Part shown: one piece after another, positions 16,468 through 24,620 of the stretch
Position numbering within the stretch: position 1 is the first letter of the stretch
How the letters are laid out: every line of letters starts with the position of its first letter
Source: Streptomyces venezuelae ATCC 10712
GTDB lineage: Bacteria > Actinomycetota > Actinomycetes > Streptomycetales > Streptomycetaceae
Direction: 5' to 3'
DNA length: 64,000 nucleotides
Assembly: GCF_008639165.1 (NCBI RefSeq)
Contig: NZ_CP029197.1
Coordinates: forward strand, 7,878,001 to 7,942,000
Notes under the pieces: model-generated
The model's input: the letters and a program-made list of their open reading frames with translations, nothing else
Databases searched by the model: none
Told to the model about the DNA's origin: nothing
Translations under genes and position numbers: made by a program

Positions 16468-17258
16468 GCGCGCACCCCGGCGTCGTCCCGCTCCCACACG
16501 GCCCACGGCCGGTCGCCCCGGACGTAGGCGGCGTCGAGCGCGGCCCGCTCCTTCACGGTGTCGGTCGGCTTCCAGAACCCGCGGTGCTGGTGCGCCACGA
16601 GCCGCCCCCGCTTGGCCAGTTGGGCACAGCCGTCGGCGACCAGGTCGCCGTTCTCCGGGATGTGGTCGAAGACCTCCTGGCGGAGCACGAAGTAGCCGCC
16701 GTTCTCCCACAGCGGCATGTCGCTCACCGCCGTGATGCCCCCCACCAGACCGTCCTCGCCGAGCTCCACGCAGTGGAACGACGACTGCGGCGGCACCACC
16801 ATCATCGACGCCCCGGCGTCCCGCCGCGCGAACCGGTCGATCATCTCCGGCAGCGGGGCGTCGGTGAGCACGTCGGCGTAGTTGGCGAGGAACATGTCGT
16901 CCCCGTCCAGGTGGTGGCGCACCCGGCGCAGCCGCTCCCCGATCGGGGACTCGATGCCGGTCTGCGCGAACGTGATCGTCCAGTCGGCTATGTCGGTGGA
17001 CAGCAGCTCGGTCCGCCCGCCCCGCAGCACGAAGTCGTTGGACGTCGTCTCCTCGTAGTTGAGGAAGAAGTTCTTGATGTGGTGGGCCCCGTACCCGAGA
17101 CACAGGATGAACTCCTTGTGCCCGAAGTACGCGTAGTAGCGCATGACGTGCCAGATCAGCGGCCGCGGACCGACCATCGCCATCGGCTTGGGGATGTCGT
17201 CGGAGGCTCCGCTGCGCATCCGCAGTCCGTAACCGCCGCAGAACAGGACGACCTTCAT
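16464..17258 (-). CDS. Sugar-1-phosphate nucleotidyltransferase (glucose-1-phosphate cytidylyltransferase-like)
   Basis: 264 residues. The start LFCGGYGLRMR is the nucleotide-binding G-G-x-G-x-R loop. IPKPMAMVGPRPLIWHVMRYY and the later FWKPTDTVKERAALD segment are characteristic of RfbF-type cytidylyltransferases. Such enzymes make CDP-glucose, the entry to 3,6-dideoxy and branched sugars, but I cannot exclude another nucleotide. ATGA overlap with the methyltransferase stop couples the genes. With the C-methyltransferase, epimerases and PLP enzyme downstream it suggests a branched deoxysugar. Confidence 0.8.
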   Translation of the reverse strand: MKVVLFCGGYGLRMRSGASDDIPKPMAMVGPRPLIWHVMRYYAYFGHKEFILCLGYGAHHIKNFFLNYEETTSNDFVLRGGRTELLSTDIADWTITFAQTGIESPIGERLRRVRHHLDGDDMFLANYADVLTDAPLPEMIDRFARRDAGASMMVVPPQSSFHCVELGEDGLVGGITAVSDMPLWENGGYFVLRQEVFDHIPENGDLVADGCAQLAKRGRLVAHQHRGFWKPTDTVKERAALDAAYVRGDRPWAVWERDDAGVRA

Positions 17259-18490
17259 CGCGTGACCTCGACAATGCTCAGTTCCGGGATGGGGAAGACA
17301 AGGCGGCCGCCCCACTCGTGCACGAAGGACAGCTGCTCGACCAGTTCGGTCCGCAGGTTCCACGGGAGGACCAGGACGTAGTCCGGCCGGTCCTCGGCGA
17401 TCCGCTCGGGCGGCAGGATCGGGATGCGGGTGCCGGGGGTGAACCGGCCGTGCTTGTAGGGGTTGCGGTCGACCGTGTACGCGAGCAGGTCGGGCCGGAT
17501 GCCGCAGTGGTTGAGCAGCGTGTTGCCCTTGCCCGGGGCGCCGTAGCCGACGACGGTCTCGCCGCGCTCGGCCGCCCCGATGAGGAACTTCAGGAGGTCC
17601 CGGCGCACCTTGGCCACCCGGGCGGAGAACTCGGTGTAGCCGGACAGCTCCTGGAGCCCGGCGGCCTTCTCCCGGTCGAGGACGTCGGCGACCCGCCGCG
17701 TCGGCTCGCCCGCCACCTCGGCGGGCCGGGCCCACAGCCGGATGGACCCGCCGTGGGTGGGCAGCAACTCGACGTCCACGAGCGCGAGTCCGCCGCTCGC
17801 GAGCGCCCGGATCGCGGAGGCGACCGTGTAGTACTGGAAGTGCTCGTGGTAGATCGTGTCGTACTGGTTCTCCTCGATGAGGGTCAGCAGGTGCTGCACC
17901 TCGATGGAGACCCAGCCGTCGTCGGCGACCAGGGCGCGCAGCCCCCGGGTGAACCCGACGACGTCGGGGATGTGCGCGTACACGTTGTTGGCCACGACCA
18001 GGTCCGCCGGGCCGTGTTCGGCACGGACGGCGGAGCCGGTCTCCGGGCCCAGGAACGCGGTGACCGTGGGCACCCCCGCATCGCGCGCCGCCGCGCCGAC
18101 GTTCACCGACGGCTCGATGCCCAGGCAGCGGATCCCCCGGTCCACCACGTGCCGCAGCAGGTACCCGTCGTTGCTGGCGACCTCGACCACGAAGGCGTCG
18201 GGGCCGAGCCCCACCCGCTCCACGGCGTCCGCGACGAACACCCGGGCGTGCTCCACCCAGGAGGTCGAGAACGACGAGAAGTACGCGTACTCGCTGAACG
18301 TCTCCTCCGGCGTGATCAGCGGTGGGATCTGCGCGAGCCAGCAGTCGGTGCAGACCCGCAGGTGCAGCGGGTACGCCGGTTCCGGCAGGTCCAGCTGGTC
18401 CGCGGCGAGGAAGCTCTCGCACGGCGGGGTCGCCCCGAGATCGACGACGCCGGTCAGCGCCGCCGAACCGCAGAGTCGGCACCTTGTCAT
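17255..18490 (-). CDS. Sugar C-methyltransferase with N-terminal zinc ribbon (TylCIII/NovU type)
   Basis: 411 residues. The N-terminus has two Cys pairs, C4-x2-C7 and C47-x2-C50, which form the zinc-binding domain of this family. The SAM-binding domain follows (VVEVASNDGYLL, about 98-110). The central segment YDTIYHEHFQYY is the catalytic region of NDP-sugar C-methyltransferases. The C-terminal third (ETVVGYGAPGKGNTLLNHCG onward) is the family's extra Rossmann-like domain. Such enzymes methylate a carbon, commonly C3, of 4-keto-deoxy nucleotide sugars, so the polymer probably contains a branched-chain sugar. It overlaps both neighbours by 4 bases. Confidence 0.85.
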   Translation of the reverse strand: MTRCRLCGSAALTGVVDLGATPPCESFLAADQLDLPEPAYPLHLRVCTDCWLAQIPPLITPEETFSEYAYFSSFSTSWVEHARVFVADAVERVGLGPDAFVVEVASNDGYLLRHVVDRGIRCLGIEPSVNVGAAARDAGVPTVTAFLGPETGSAVRAEHGPADLVVANNVYAHIPDVVGFTRGLRALVADDGWVSIEVQHLLTLIEENQYDTIYHEHFQYYTVASAIRALASGGLALVDVELLPTHGGSIRLWARPAEVAGEPTRRVADVLDREKAAGLQELSGYTEFSARVAKVRRDLLKFLIGAAERGETVVGYGAPGKGNTLLNHCGIRPDLLAYTVDRNPYKHGRFTPGTRIPILPPERIAEDRPDYVLVLPWNLRTELVEQLSFVHEWGGRLVFPIPELSIVEVTR

Positions 18491-19764
18491 CTACTGCCCC
18501 CATCCCTGCCCGCGCGGGTCTCCCGGCGCGGGCCAGCGTGTTCGTTCCCTACCGGCGGCGCGGCCTCCCCGCCGCCGGACCGGCCCGCGATCGCGGCCCG
18601 GTACCCCTCCACCAGGCGGTCCAGGCCCACGGCCGGGCTGAACCCCTGCTCGTAACGGAGCCGGGCCGCCCGGCCCATCGCCCCGTTGCGGTCCTGATCG
18701 CCCGCGATCCGACGGATGCGGGACGCGAGCGAGGAGGCGTCCCCCGGGCGGTGCAGCAGCCCGGTCACCCCGTCCTCGACGAGCTCGACGAACGCCCCGT
18801 GACCGGCGGCCACGGACGGCACCCCGGCCGCCATCGCCTCCGCGACCACCAGACCGAAGGTCTCCATGGCCAGCGAAGGAGCCACCACGGCGACCGACCG
18901 CGCGACACCCCGCCGGCACTCCTCCGGGTCCCAGAGACCGGCGAGACGCACGTCGTCCCGGCCCGCCGCCCACGCGGTCACCTCCGGCTCCAGCGGCCCC
19001 GCCCCGGCGATCACGAGCGGCACACCCACACCGCCGGTCGCCGCGAGCTCGTCCCACGCGGCCATGAGCAGCCGTACGCCCTTGGCCTCCGCGAGCCGGC
19101 CGAGGAAGAGCACGTGCTCGCCGGGACCCGTCCGGCGGGTCCCCGGGTCGGGCACGAAGTTGTGCTTCACGGCGAGGCGTTCGGCCGGCATCCCGGACCG
19201 CACCAGGATGTCGCGCTGCGCCCCGGAGATGCAGAAGAACCGCTCCACGCCGGACCACCAGCGCCGCCGGTTGACCGCCAGGCTGACCGCGAGCGGAACC
19301 GTCGCGAGGCGCGAGTCCCGGTAGCAGCCGTGCCGGACGGCGGGCAGCGACGTCGCCGAGCCGACGCACTCGGTGCACTGCCGGCCGTCGCGGTGCAGCG
19401 TGCCGGGCGGGCAGACCTGGGTGTAGTTGTGCAGCGTGGCGACGACGGGCACACCGGCGTCGGCGCAGGCGGCGAGCACCGCGGGGGAGAGCAGCGGGAA
19501 GACGTTGTGGACGTGGACCACGTCCGGCCGCTCGGCGCGCAGCCGGGCCGCGAGCTCCGTACGGACCGCCGGGTTCCACGGCACGAGCAGCGGCACCGCG
19601 ACCTTGCCGAGCAGGGAACGGGCCGCGATGTCGTCGCTGCGCCGCTCGAACACGTCGACCCGGTGGCCGGCCGCCCGCAGCAGCCCCACCTCCTCGTCGA
19701 CCACCCTGTTCTCCCCGCTCGGCTGCGCCGAGGAGTAGCGGTTGTGCACCACAAGGACATGCAT
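18487..19764 (-). CDS. Family 4 glycosyltransferase
   Basis: 425 residues. The GT-B fold begins HVLVVHNRYSSAQPSGENRV. The nucleotide-binding domain has FLGRLAEAKGVRLL and the donor-site motif ETFGLVVAEAMAAGVPSVA with the E-x7-E pair of GT4 retaining enzymes. Four cysteines (C119-C146 region, CPPGTLHRDGRQCTEC) form a probable metal or disulfide cluster seen in a subset of GT4 enzymes. It should act on the cytoplasmic lipid-linked intermediate. The last 35 residues are low complexity. Stop and next start overlap by 4 bases. Confidence 0.87.
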   Translation of the reverse strand: MHVLVVHNRYSSAQPSGENRVVDEEVGLLRAAGHRVDVFERRSDDIAARSLLGKVAVPLLVPWNPAVRTELAARLRAERPDVVHVHNVFPLLSPAVLAACADAGVPVVATLHNYTQVCPPGTLHRDGRQCTECVGSATSLPAVRHGCYRDSRLATVPLAVSLAVNRRRWWSGVERFFCISGAQRDILVRSGMPAERLAVKHNFVPDPGTRRTGPGEHVLFLGRLAEAKGVRLLMAAWDELAATGGVGVPLVIAGAGPLEPEVTAWAAGRDDVRLAGLWDPEECRRGVARSVAVVAPSLAMETFGLVVAEAMAAGVPSVAAGHGAFVELVEDGVTGLLHRPGDASSLASRIRRIAGDQDRNGAMGRAARLRYEQGFSPAVGLDRLVEGYRAAIAGRSGGGEAAPPVGNEHAGPRRETRAGRDGGSR

Positions 19765-19771
19765 GCTCAGG

Positions 19772-21052
19772 TCACCTCCTGGCCCATCGGGGGATACGTC
19801 GTCGGGGAATCTCGGCCACCGGCAGCGGCGCGGGGGGAGCGGGCGCGACCAGAAGCGAGGCGGCCAGCGCCAGATGCAGCAGGTACGCCGAGGCGTCGCC
19901 GAGGCCTACCTCGGTGTACGAGGAGATTGCGCAGTAACTGATCAGGAAGATCGCGCAGGCCCTCGGCAGCGATGGCGGCCGGAGCAGCGCGACGCCGCCG
20001 ATCACGATGACGAGCGCCGCCACGACGACGACCCCGATCAGGCCCTGCTCGTCGTAGACGGCCAGCCAGCTGTTGTCGATCGGCAGACCGTCGAACGACT
20101 TGTCGCCCAGACCCGTGCCGAACACCTTCTCCCCGGTCGACCGGGGCTCCGCGAGCAGGGCGTCCCAGACCTTGGCCCGGCCGGTGAGGTTGGCGAAGTT
20201 CTCCTGGCTCTGCCCGCGCAGGAACCACGCCCGCAGCGCCGAGCTGAACGCGACCGCGGCCACCGTGGCGCACAGCACCGCCCACGCGAAGAACCGGCGG
20301 GCGGCCGCACTGGTCAGGACGAGCGAGCCGATCGCCAGCACCAGCCCGATGAGCAGGCCGAGCGTGGCCGTCCGGGTGTGCGTCATCGCGAGCAGGACGA
20401 GCGACGGCACGACGACCACCGCCGCGCTCCCCGCCGTGGTCCGGCGGCCGAGGACGAGCAGCACGGCGAGCCCGATGACGATCGCGGCGTACTGGCCGAT
20501 CTGCGGCGGGGTGAGCGGCCACAGCGCGCCCACCAGCCGCCCGCCGTAGTACTCCGGCATCGCCGTGCCCGGGGCGACGGCCAGGCCCGCGGCGACCAGC
20601 ACGAGCACCGCGAAGTACATCCGGATGTGGTACCTGACGAACGTCAGGCCGCCGTCCCACCAGTGGCTGAGCAGCCACAGCGTGCCGACGAAGACCGCGA
20701 GCCGGGTGCACCGGAACAGCGCGCCGAACCCGACGTCCGGCTGCACGCTGGCGATGACGCTCGGCACGAGCAGCAGGGTGAGCAGGAACAGGAAGGCGCT
20801 GGCCCGGATGCGCAGCCGGGGGTTGAGCGCGAGCGCCAGCGCGAACGCGGCGACCAGCGCGCCCATGGTGGCCATCTGGATGAGGGACCGGGGGAGTGGG
20901 ACGACGGTCTTCGCCCCGGCGGACCCGAGGGTGTTGAGACCGAGGAGCGCCCAGACGATCCCGACGGCCTTCGGCGTGCCACCGGGGCCCGGTGCGGCGG
21001 CGGGCGGCGCGCCCGCGGCGCCGGAGGTCAGCTCTCCGCCCATCTCAACCAC
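19772..21052 (-). CDS. Wzy/O-antigen-ligase-like polysaccharide polymerase
   Basis: 426 residues with about eleven membrane helices and one larger extracytoplasmic loop (around residues 270-320, RGQSQENFANLTGRAKVWD). The position of that loop and its GTGLGDKSF segment match the Wzy_C/O-antigen ligase superfamily, which joins repeat units on the outer face of the membrane. The annotated GTG overlaps the upstream stop by 8 bases. An ATG three codons later is an equally plausible start. Neither has a strong ribosome-binding site, so translation probably relies on coupling. Confidence 0.78.
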   Translation of the reverse strand: MVEMGGELTSGAAGAPPAAAPGPGGTPKAVGIVWALLGLNTLGSAGAKTVVPLPRSLIQMATMGALVAAFALALALNPRLRIRASAFLFLLTLLLVPSVIASVQPDVGFGALFRCTRLAVFVGTLWLLSHWWDGGLTFVRYHIRMYFAVLVLVAAGLAVAPGTAMPEYYGGRLVGALWPLTPPQIGQYAAIVIGLAVLLVLGRRTTAGSAAVVVVPSLVLLAMTHTRTATLGLLIGLVLAIGSLVLTSAAARRFFAWAVLCATVAAVAFSSALRAWFLRGQSQENFANLTGRAKVWDALLAEPRSTGEKVFGTGLGDKSFDGLPIDNSWLAVYDEQGLIGVVVVAALVIVIGGVALLRPPSLPRACAIFLISYCAISSYTEVGLGDASAYLLHLALAASLLVAPAPPAPLPVAEIPRRRIPRWARR

Positions 21053-22643
21053 CGGCCCGCGGGCCGAAGGTGCTGCCCTCGTCCTGCCGGTACGGCAGGC
21101 CGCGCCACCGCTCCGGGTCGAGCGTCCGGCTCTGGTCGCCGGCGACGAAGCTCCACGGACCGAGGTAGGTGTTGTCGTGCCAGCGGTTCCCCTGCCGGTG
21201 GGTGATCGCCTCGGCCACCCGCCGGCCCTTGTACGGCGACCAGTCCGGTGCGGTGCCCTCGTTGGCGAGCACCGCCATCCGGCCGCACTCCGGCCCGCAC
21301 CCGACGACGGAGGCGTCGAGGACGAAGCGGTTTCCGTGGATGTCCACCCGCTGGGTCCGCCACCGGCAGTCGTCGTAGAGCGGCGCGGAGGCGATCGCCG
21401 GCCGCGCGCAGCGGCCGGTGTCCTTCACGAGGAGCGTGCAGTACTCGGTGGAGGTGTTGGCCGGGCTGTTGCAGAACCGGTCGGCGTTCTCCCAGAGGGT
21501 GATCCCGTTCCAGTTGTCCTCCAGCACGTTCCCGTAGATCTCGATCCTGTCCGTGCGGGCGGGCACCCGTGGCTCGCCGCCGGCCTCGGAGACGTAGACG
21601 GTCGCGTACGGGAAGGTGTCGCCGTCCTTCGCGTACGCACGGCCCTCGACCCAGTTGTTGCGCCGGACCGTGTTGTTCCTGACGACCGCGTTGTAGCTGG
21701 TCTCGTACATCAGCGCGGCACCGTCGTTGGCCTCGATGACATTGCCCTCGACGAGGAAGTCGTTGTTGTTGGTGTCCGCCCACAGCCCGGCCCCGCGGTT
21801 ATCGTGCACCCAGTTGCCGCGGACGTCGGCGCCGTCGACGGCCCAGAACTTGATGCCGCCGGTGCAGCCGCAGCCCGGCTGCCGCCGCTCCCAGTCGTCG
21901 GTGTTGTTGCCCACGATCTCGTTGCCCTCGACCAGCAGGCCGCGGATGGAGTCACCGGTCTTGTACGCGTTCATCCCGTACTGGCCGTTGCGGCGCAGGC
22001 AGCTGGCGCGCAGCCGCTGGCGGGCACCGGCCATCAGCCCCGCGCCGGAGTTGTCCTGGACGGTGGTGTGCTCGATCACCCACCCGTCGGCCATGTCGTG
22101 GTTGACCACGCCCTCGTCGCGCGGTGCGACGAACCGCTGCACCGTCAGATGGCGGATCGTGACGTCGCGGGCGGCCCCGCCGAACGCGTACTGGTTGACC
22201 TTCTCCCCGTCGAGCACCGCGCCCGGCGCGCCGAGATAGCGGTTCCCCTCCTTGGGCACGACCTGCGCGTACGGGTCCGGCTCCAGCCGGTGCCTGCCCG
22301 GCCGGAGCCAGAACGTGGTGCGCGGGGGACTGCTCTCGGTCTTCGCCGCCAGGTCACCGACCACCGACGGATCGACCGTCACCGCGCCCGCCGGCGCCTT
22401 CGCCGGACCCGCCACGGCCCGGTCGCACACCCGGGCCACGGGCGTGACCGGCGCGCCGGACCCACCGGACGCGCCGGACCCGGACGCGCCGGACCCACCG
22501 GCCGAGGCGGACGTGCCCGCAGCGGACGGCGCACCCGACGGCCCCGCCGGGGCGTCCGGCGCACCCGTACAGCCGGTCGCCACCAGCAGTGCCACCGCCG
22601 GCGGAGCCACCGCCCAGGCCCCGAACCTCCCCCTGATCCCCAC
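21045..22643 (-). CDS. Lipoprotein with right-handed parallel beta-helix (polysaccharide-acting)
   Basis: 532 residues from a GTG. The signal peptide ends in a lipobox-like ATGC with C25, so it is probably an exported lipoprotein. A Ser/Gly/Ala spacer (26-75) follows. The body is a PbH1-type beta-helix with many short Asn/Gly-rich turns: VEGNEIVGNNTDDWERR, VRGNWVHDNRGAGLWADT, VEGNVIEANDGAALMYET, VVRNNTVRRNN. Such domains occur in pectate and alginate lyases, AlgG-type C5-epimerases and NosD-like proteins. Together with the adjacent heparinase-like gene and the AlgD-like dehydrogenase, a lyase or epimerase acting on a uronate polymer is the best guess. No catalytic residues can be assigned from sequence alone. 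Confidence 0.72.
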   Translation of the reverse strand: MGIRGRFGAWAVAPPAVALLVATGCTGAPDAPAGPSGAPSAAGTSASAGGSGASGSGASGGSGAPVTPVARVCDRAVAGPAKAPAGAVTVDPSVVGDLAAKTESSPPRTTFWLRPGRHRLEPDPYAQVVPKEGNRYLGAPGAVLDGEKVNQYAFGGAARDVTIRHLTVQRFVAPRDEGVVNHDMADGWVIEHTTVQDNSGAGLMAGARQRLRASCLRRNGQYGMNAYKTGDSIRGLLVEGNEIVGNNTDDWERRQPGCGCTGGIKFWAVDGADVRGNWVHDNRGAGLWADTNNNDFLVEGNVIEANDGAALMYETSYNAVVRNNTVRRNNWVEGRAYAKDGDTFPYATVYVSEAGGEPRVPARTDRIEIYGNVLEDNWNGITLWENADRFCNSPANTSTEYCTLLVKDTGRCARPAIASAPLYDDCRWRTQRVDIHGNRFVLDASVVGCGPECGRMAVLANEGTAPDWSPYKGRRVAEAITHRQGNRWHDNTYLGPWSFVAGDQSRTLDPERWRGLPYRQDEGSTFGPRAGG

Positions 22644-22652
22644 GCGCCCGCC

Positions 22653-24620
22653 CTACCCGTGGAACCCGAGCACGGTGGTGAACCCGGCCGCGCCGGCGGC
22701 GAAACCGGTGCCGACCAGCGTCGTGGCGGGCTCCTTGCGGCCGAACCCGGGGGAGTACCAGCCAAGCGGCGGGCGGGTCTCGCCCCGGTGCGCACGCCAG
22801 GACAGCTCCGCGGGCAGGTCGAGCACCGCGGAGCGGTCCTCGCCGTCCCTGCTCCAGGTGAGCACCGCCCGGTTCCCCGTCAGGTCCGCCGAGACCGCCG
22901 GACCGAGGTGGAACGCCAGCCGGACCGCCCCCTGATCGCCGCGCACCTCGTCCACCACCCGTAACTCCCGGCTCCCGGAGTCCAGTTCCACCCGACGGCG
23001 GTGCACGACGCGCTGGTAGCCGTCGTGCTCGGCGCACCAGCGGGACGTCCCCCCGTCGGCGTCACCGGAGGCCTCCGCGACCAGGACGCGGGTGCGGGCC
23101 TGCCGGGTCCACAGGAACGGCCCCCCGGAGACGGACTGGTCACCGCCGTCCCACTGCAGGGTGTTGTGGCCCAGCGTCGACCGGAAGTACTGCCGCCACT
23201 CGGGCTGCCCGTGGTAGCAGAACGTCCCCGGGTCGGCGAGCACGTCGACCCCGTCGTGCCGGACCTCCACGGACAGCGCGTCCGCGTGCGCGTGCGCGGC
23301 GATGGAGAGGAACCCGTGCGGGCCCCCGTCGCAACGGCACCAGATCTCCCCGGGACCGCGAAGGATGGTCATGCCCGCGTCGGCGAAGTGAGCCGGCCGG
23401 GTGGCCGGCCGCTTCGCGTCCGGCACGGCGCCGCCCTTCCCGTACGGCCGGACGAGCGAGGCGAGCAGCGGGGTGCGCACATCGGTGCCGGTCACCGCCG
23501 GCCACCAGTCGAGCCGGCCGAACACCGCCTCCCCGGTGGCAAGCAGCGAACCCCAGCGGTCGGTGCCCGTGCCGTCCACGACCAGACCGTGCCCGTCGTC
23601 CGCGTCCCCCTGGCGCGGCGGCCGCAGCCGGCCGTCCACGATCGCCGCGAGCGCGTCGGTCATCCGCAGCAGGACGAGCCGCACCGACGGCGGGACGGCC
23701 ACCCCGGCGGCGTCCGCCTCCGCGACCGCGGCGAGACCCAGCTCAAGGACCAGTCCGTGGTACTCGGTGGCCAGCTCGCGGTTGAGCCCGGAGCCGAAGG
23801 TGTTGCTCCGCAGGTGCCGCTCGAGGGACCGCATCGCGTCGGCCCGCCAGCGCGCCGAGGACGGGAACCAGCCGAACGCGCAGGCCGCGGCGAACTGCCC
23901 GGCCGCCTCCGCGATGACGTGGTTGTTCGCCGAGGACCCCCGGCTGGGGAAGGCGGCAAGCCAGCGCTGGTGGTACCAGATCTGCTTCAGCGCCACCGGG
24001 TTCTCCTCGAACAGACCGGGCGCGCCCGGCCAGCCGTCGAGCAGCCTGCGCACCCACACCCAGGACAGCAGCCGGATGCCCAGCTCGATGCCGCTGACCC
24101 AGTGCACGCCGCGCAGCGGCGCGTTGGCCGCCCACCACAGCCGCAGGTGCTTGGCGACCCGCTCGGCGTACCGCTCGTCCCCGGTGACCGCGTAGGCGGC
24201 CGCGAGCACGGTGAGGTACTGGTGCCGGGACAGCTCCCAGATCTGCTTGACGTCCCCGACCGCCTCCTCGTTCCGGTACGGCACGTCGAAGGCGTACCCC
24301 CACGGGGCCCGGCGCCCGGTCTTCGGGTCGTACCACCAGTCCGGGTCGGCCAGGTCGTCGCGGTCCACCCCGAAGTACTCGGCGTGCCCGGCCATCAGCC
24401 GGTCCGCTTCGGCCACGAGCCGCTTCACGGCGTCCGCCGGCAGCCCGGCGACCGTCCCGGCGGGCAGCACCGCCGTGAACCGCGCGCCGGTCACCCAGGG
24501 GCAGTCCGGCAGCTCCGACCGCCACCGCCGCCTGCGCACCGCGTCGCCCACCCGGCCGCCGACCTCCGCCGGCCCCATCGCGGACAACCGCCGCAGGTAC
24601 CAGCCCGCGCTCATGGTCAC
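22653..24620 (-). CDS. Heparinase II/III family polysaccharide lyase-like protein
   Basis: 655 residues from the GTG at 24620, which overlaps the upstream stop (GTGA). An ATG two codons later is equally possible. The N-terminal alpha/alpha toroid covers about 80-360, with WELSRHQYL, GVHWVSGIELGIR and SSANNHVIAEA. The C-terminal beta-sandwich follows, with FLSIAAHAHADALSVEVRHDG and GTFCYHGQPEWRQYFRSTLGHNT. The HAHADALS motif and the asparagine-histidine motif are the hallmark of the Hepar_II_III family, which cleave uronate polymers by beta-elimination. No clear signal peptide is visible, which is unusual for a polymer lyase. It may act at the membrane during synthesis or be exported by another route. 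Confidence 0.82.
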   Translation of the reverse strand: MTMSAGWYLRRLSAMGPAEVGGRVGDAVRRRRWRSELPDCPWVTGARFTAVLPAGTVAGLPADAVKRLVAEADRLMAGHAEYFGVDRDDLADPDWWYDPKTGRRAPWGYAFDVPYRNEEAVGDVKQIWELSRHQYLTVLAAAYAVTGDERYAERVAKHLRLWWAANAPLRGVHWVSGIELGIRLLSWVWVRRLLDGWPGAPGLFEENPVALKQIWYHQRWLAAFPSRGSSANNHVIAEAAGQFAAACAFGWFPSSARWRADAMRSLERHLRSNTFGSGLNRELATEYHGLVLELGLAAVAEADAAGVAVPPSVRLVLLRMTDALAAIVDGRLRPPRQGDADDGHGLVVDGTGTDRWGSLLATGEAVFGRLDWWPAVTGTDVRTPLLASLVRPYGKGGAVPDAKRPATRPAHFADAGMTILRGPGEIWCRCDGGPHGFLSIAAHAHADALSVEVRHDGVDVLADPGTFCYHGQPEWRQYFRSTLGHNTLQWDGGDQSVSGGPFLWTRQARTRVLVAEASGDADGGTSRWCAEHDGYQRVVHRRRVELDSGSRELRVVDEVRGDQGAVRLAFHLGPAVSADLTGNRAVLTWSRDGEDRSAVLDLPAELSWRAHRGETRPPLGWYSPGFGRKEPATTLVGTGFAAGAAGFTTVLGFHG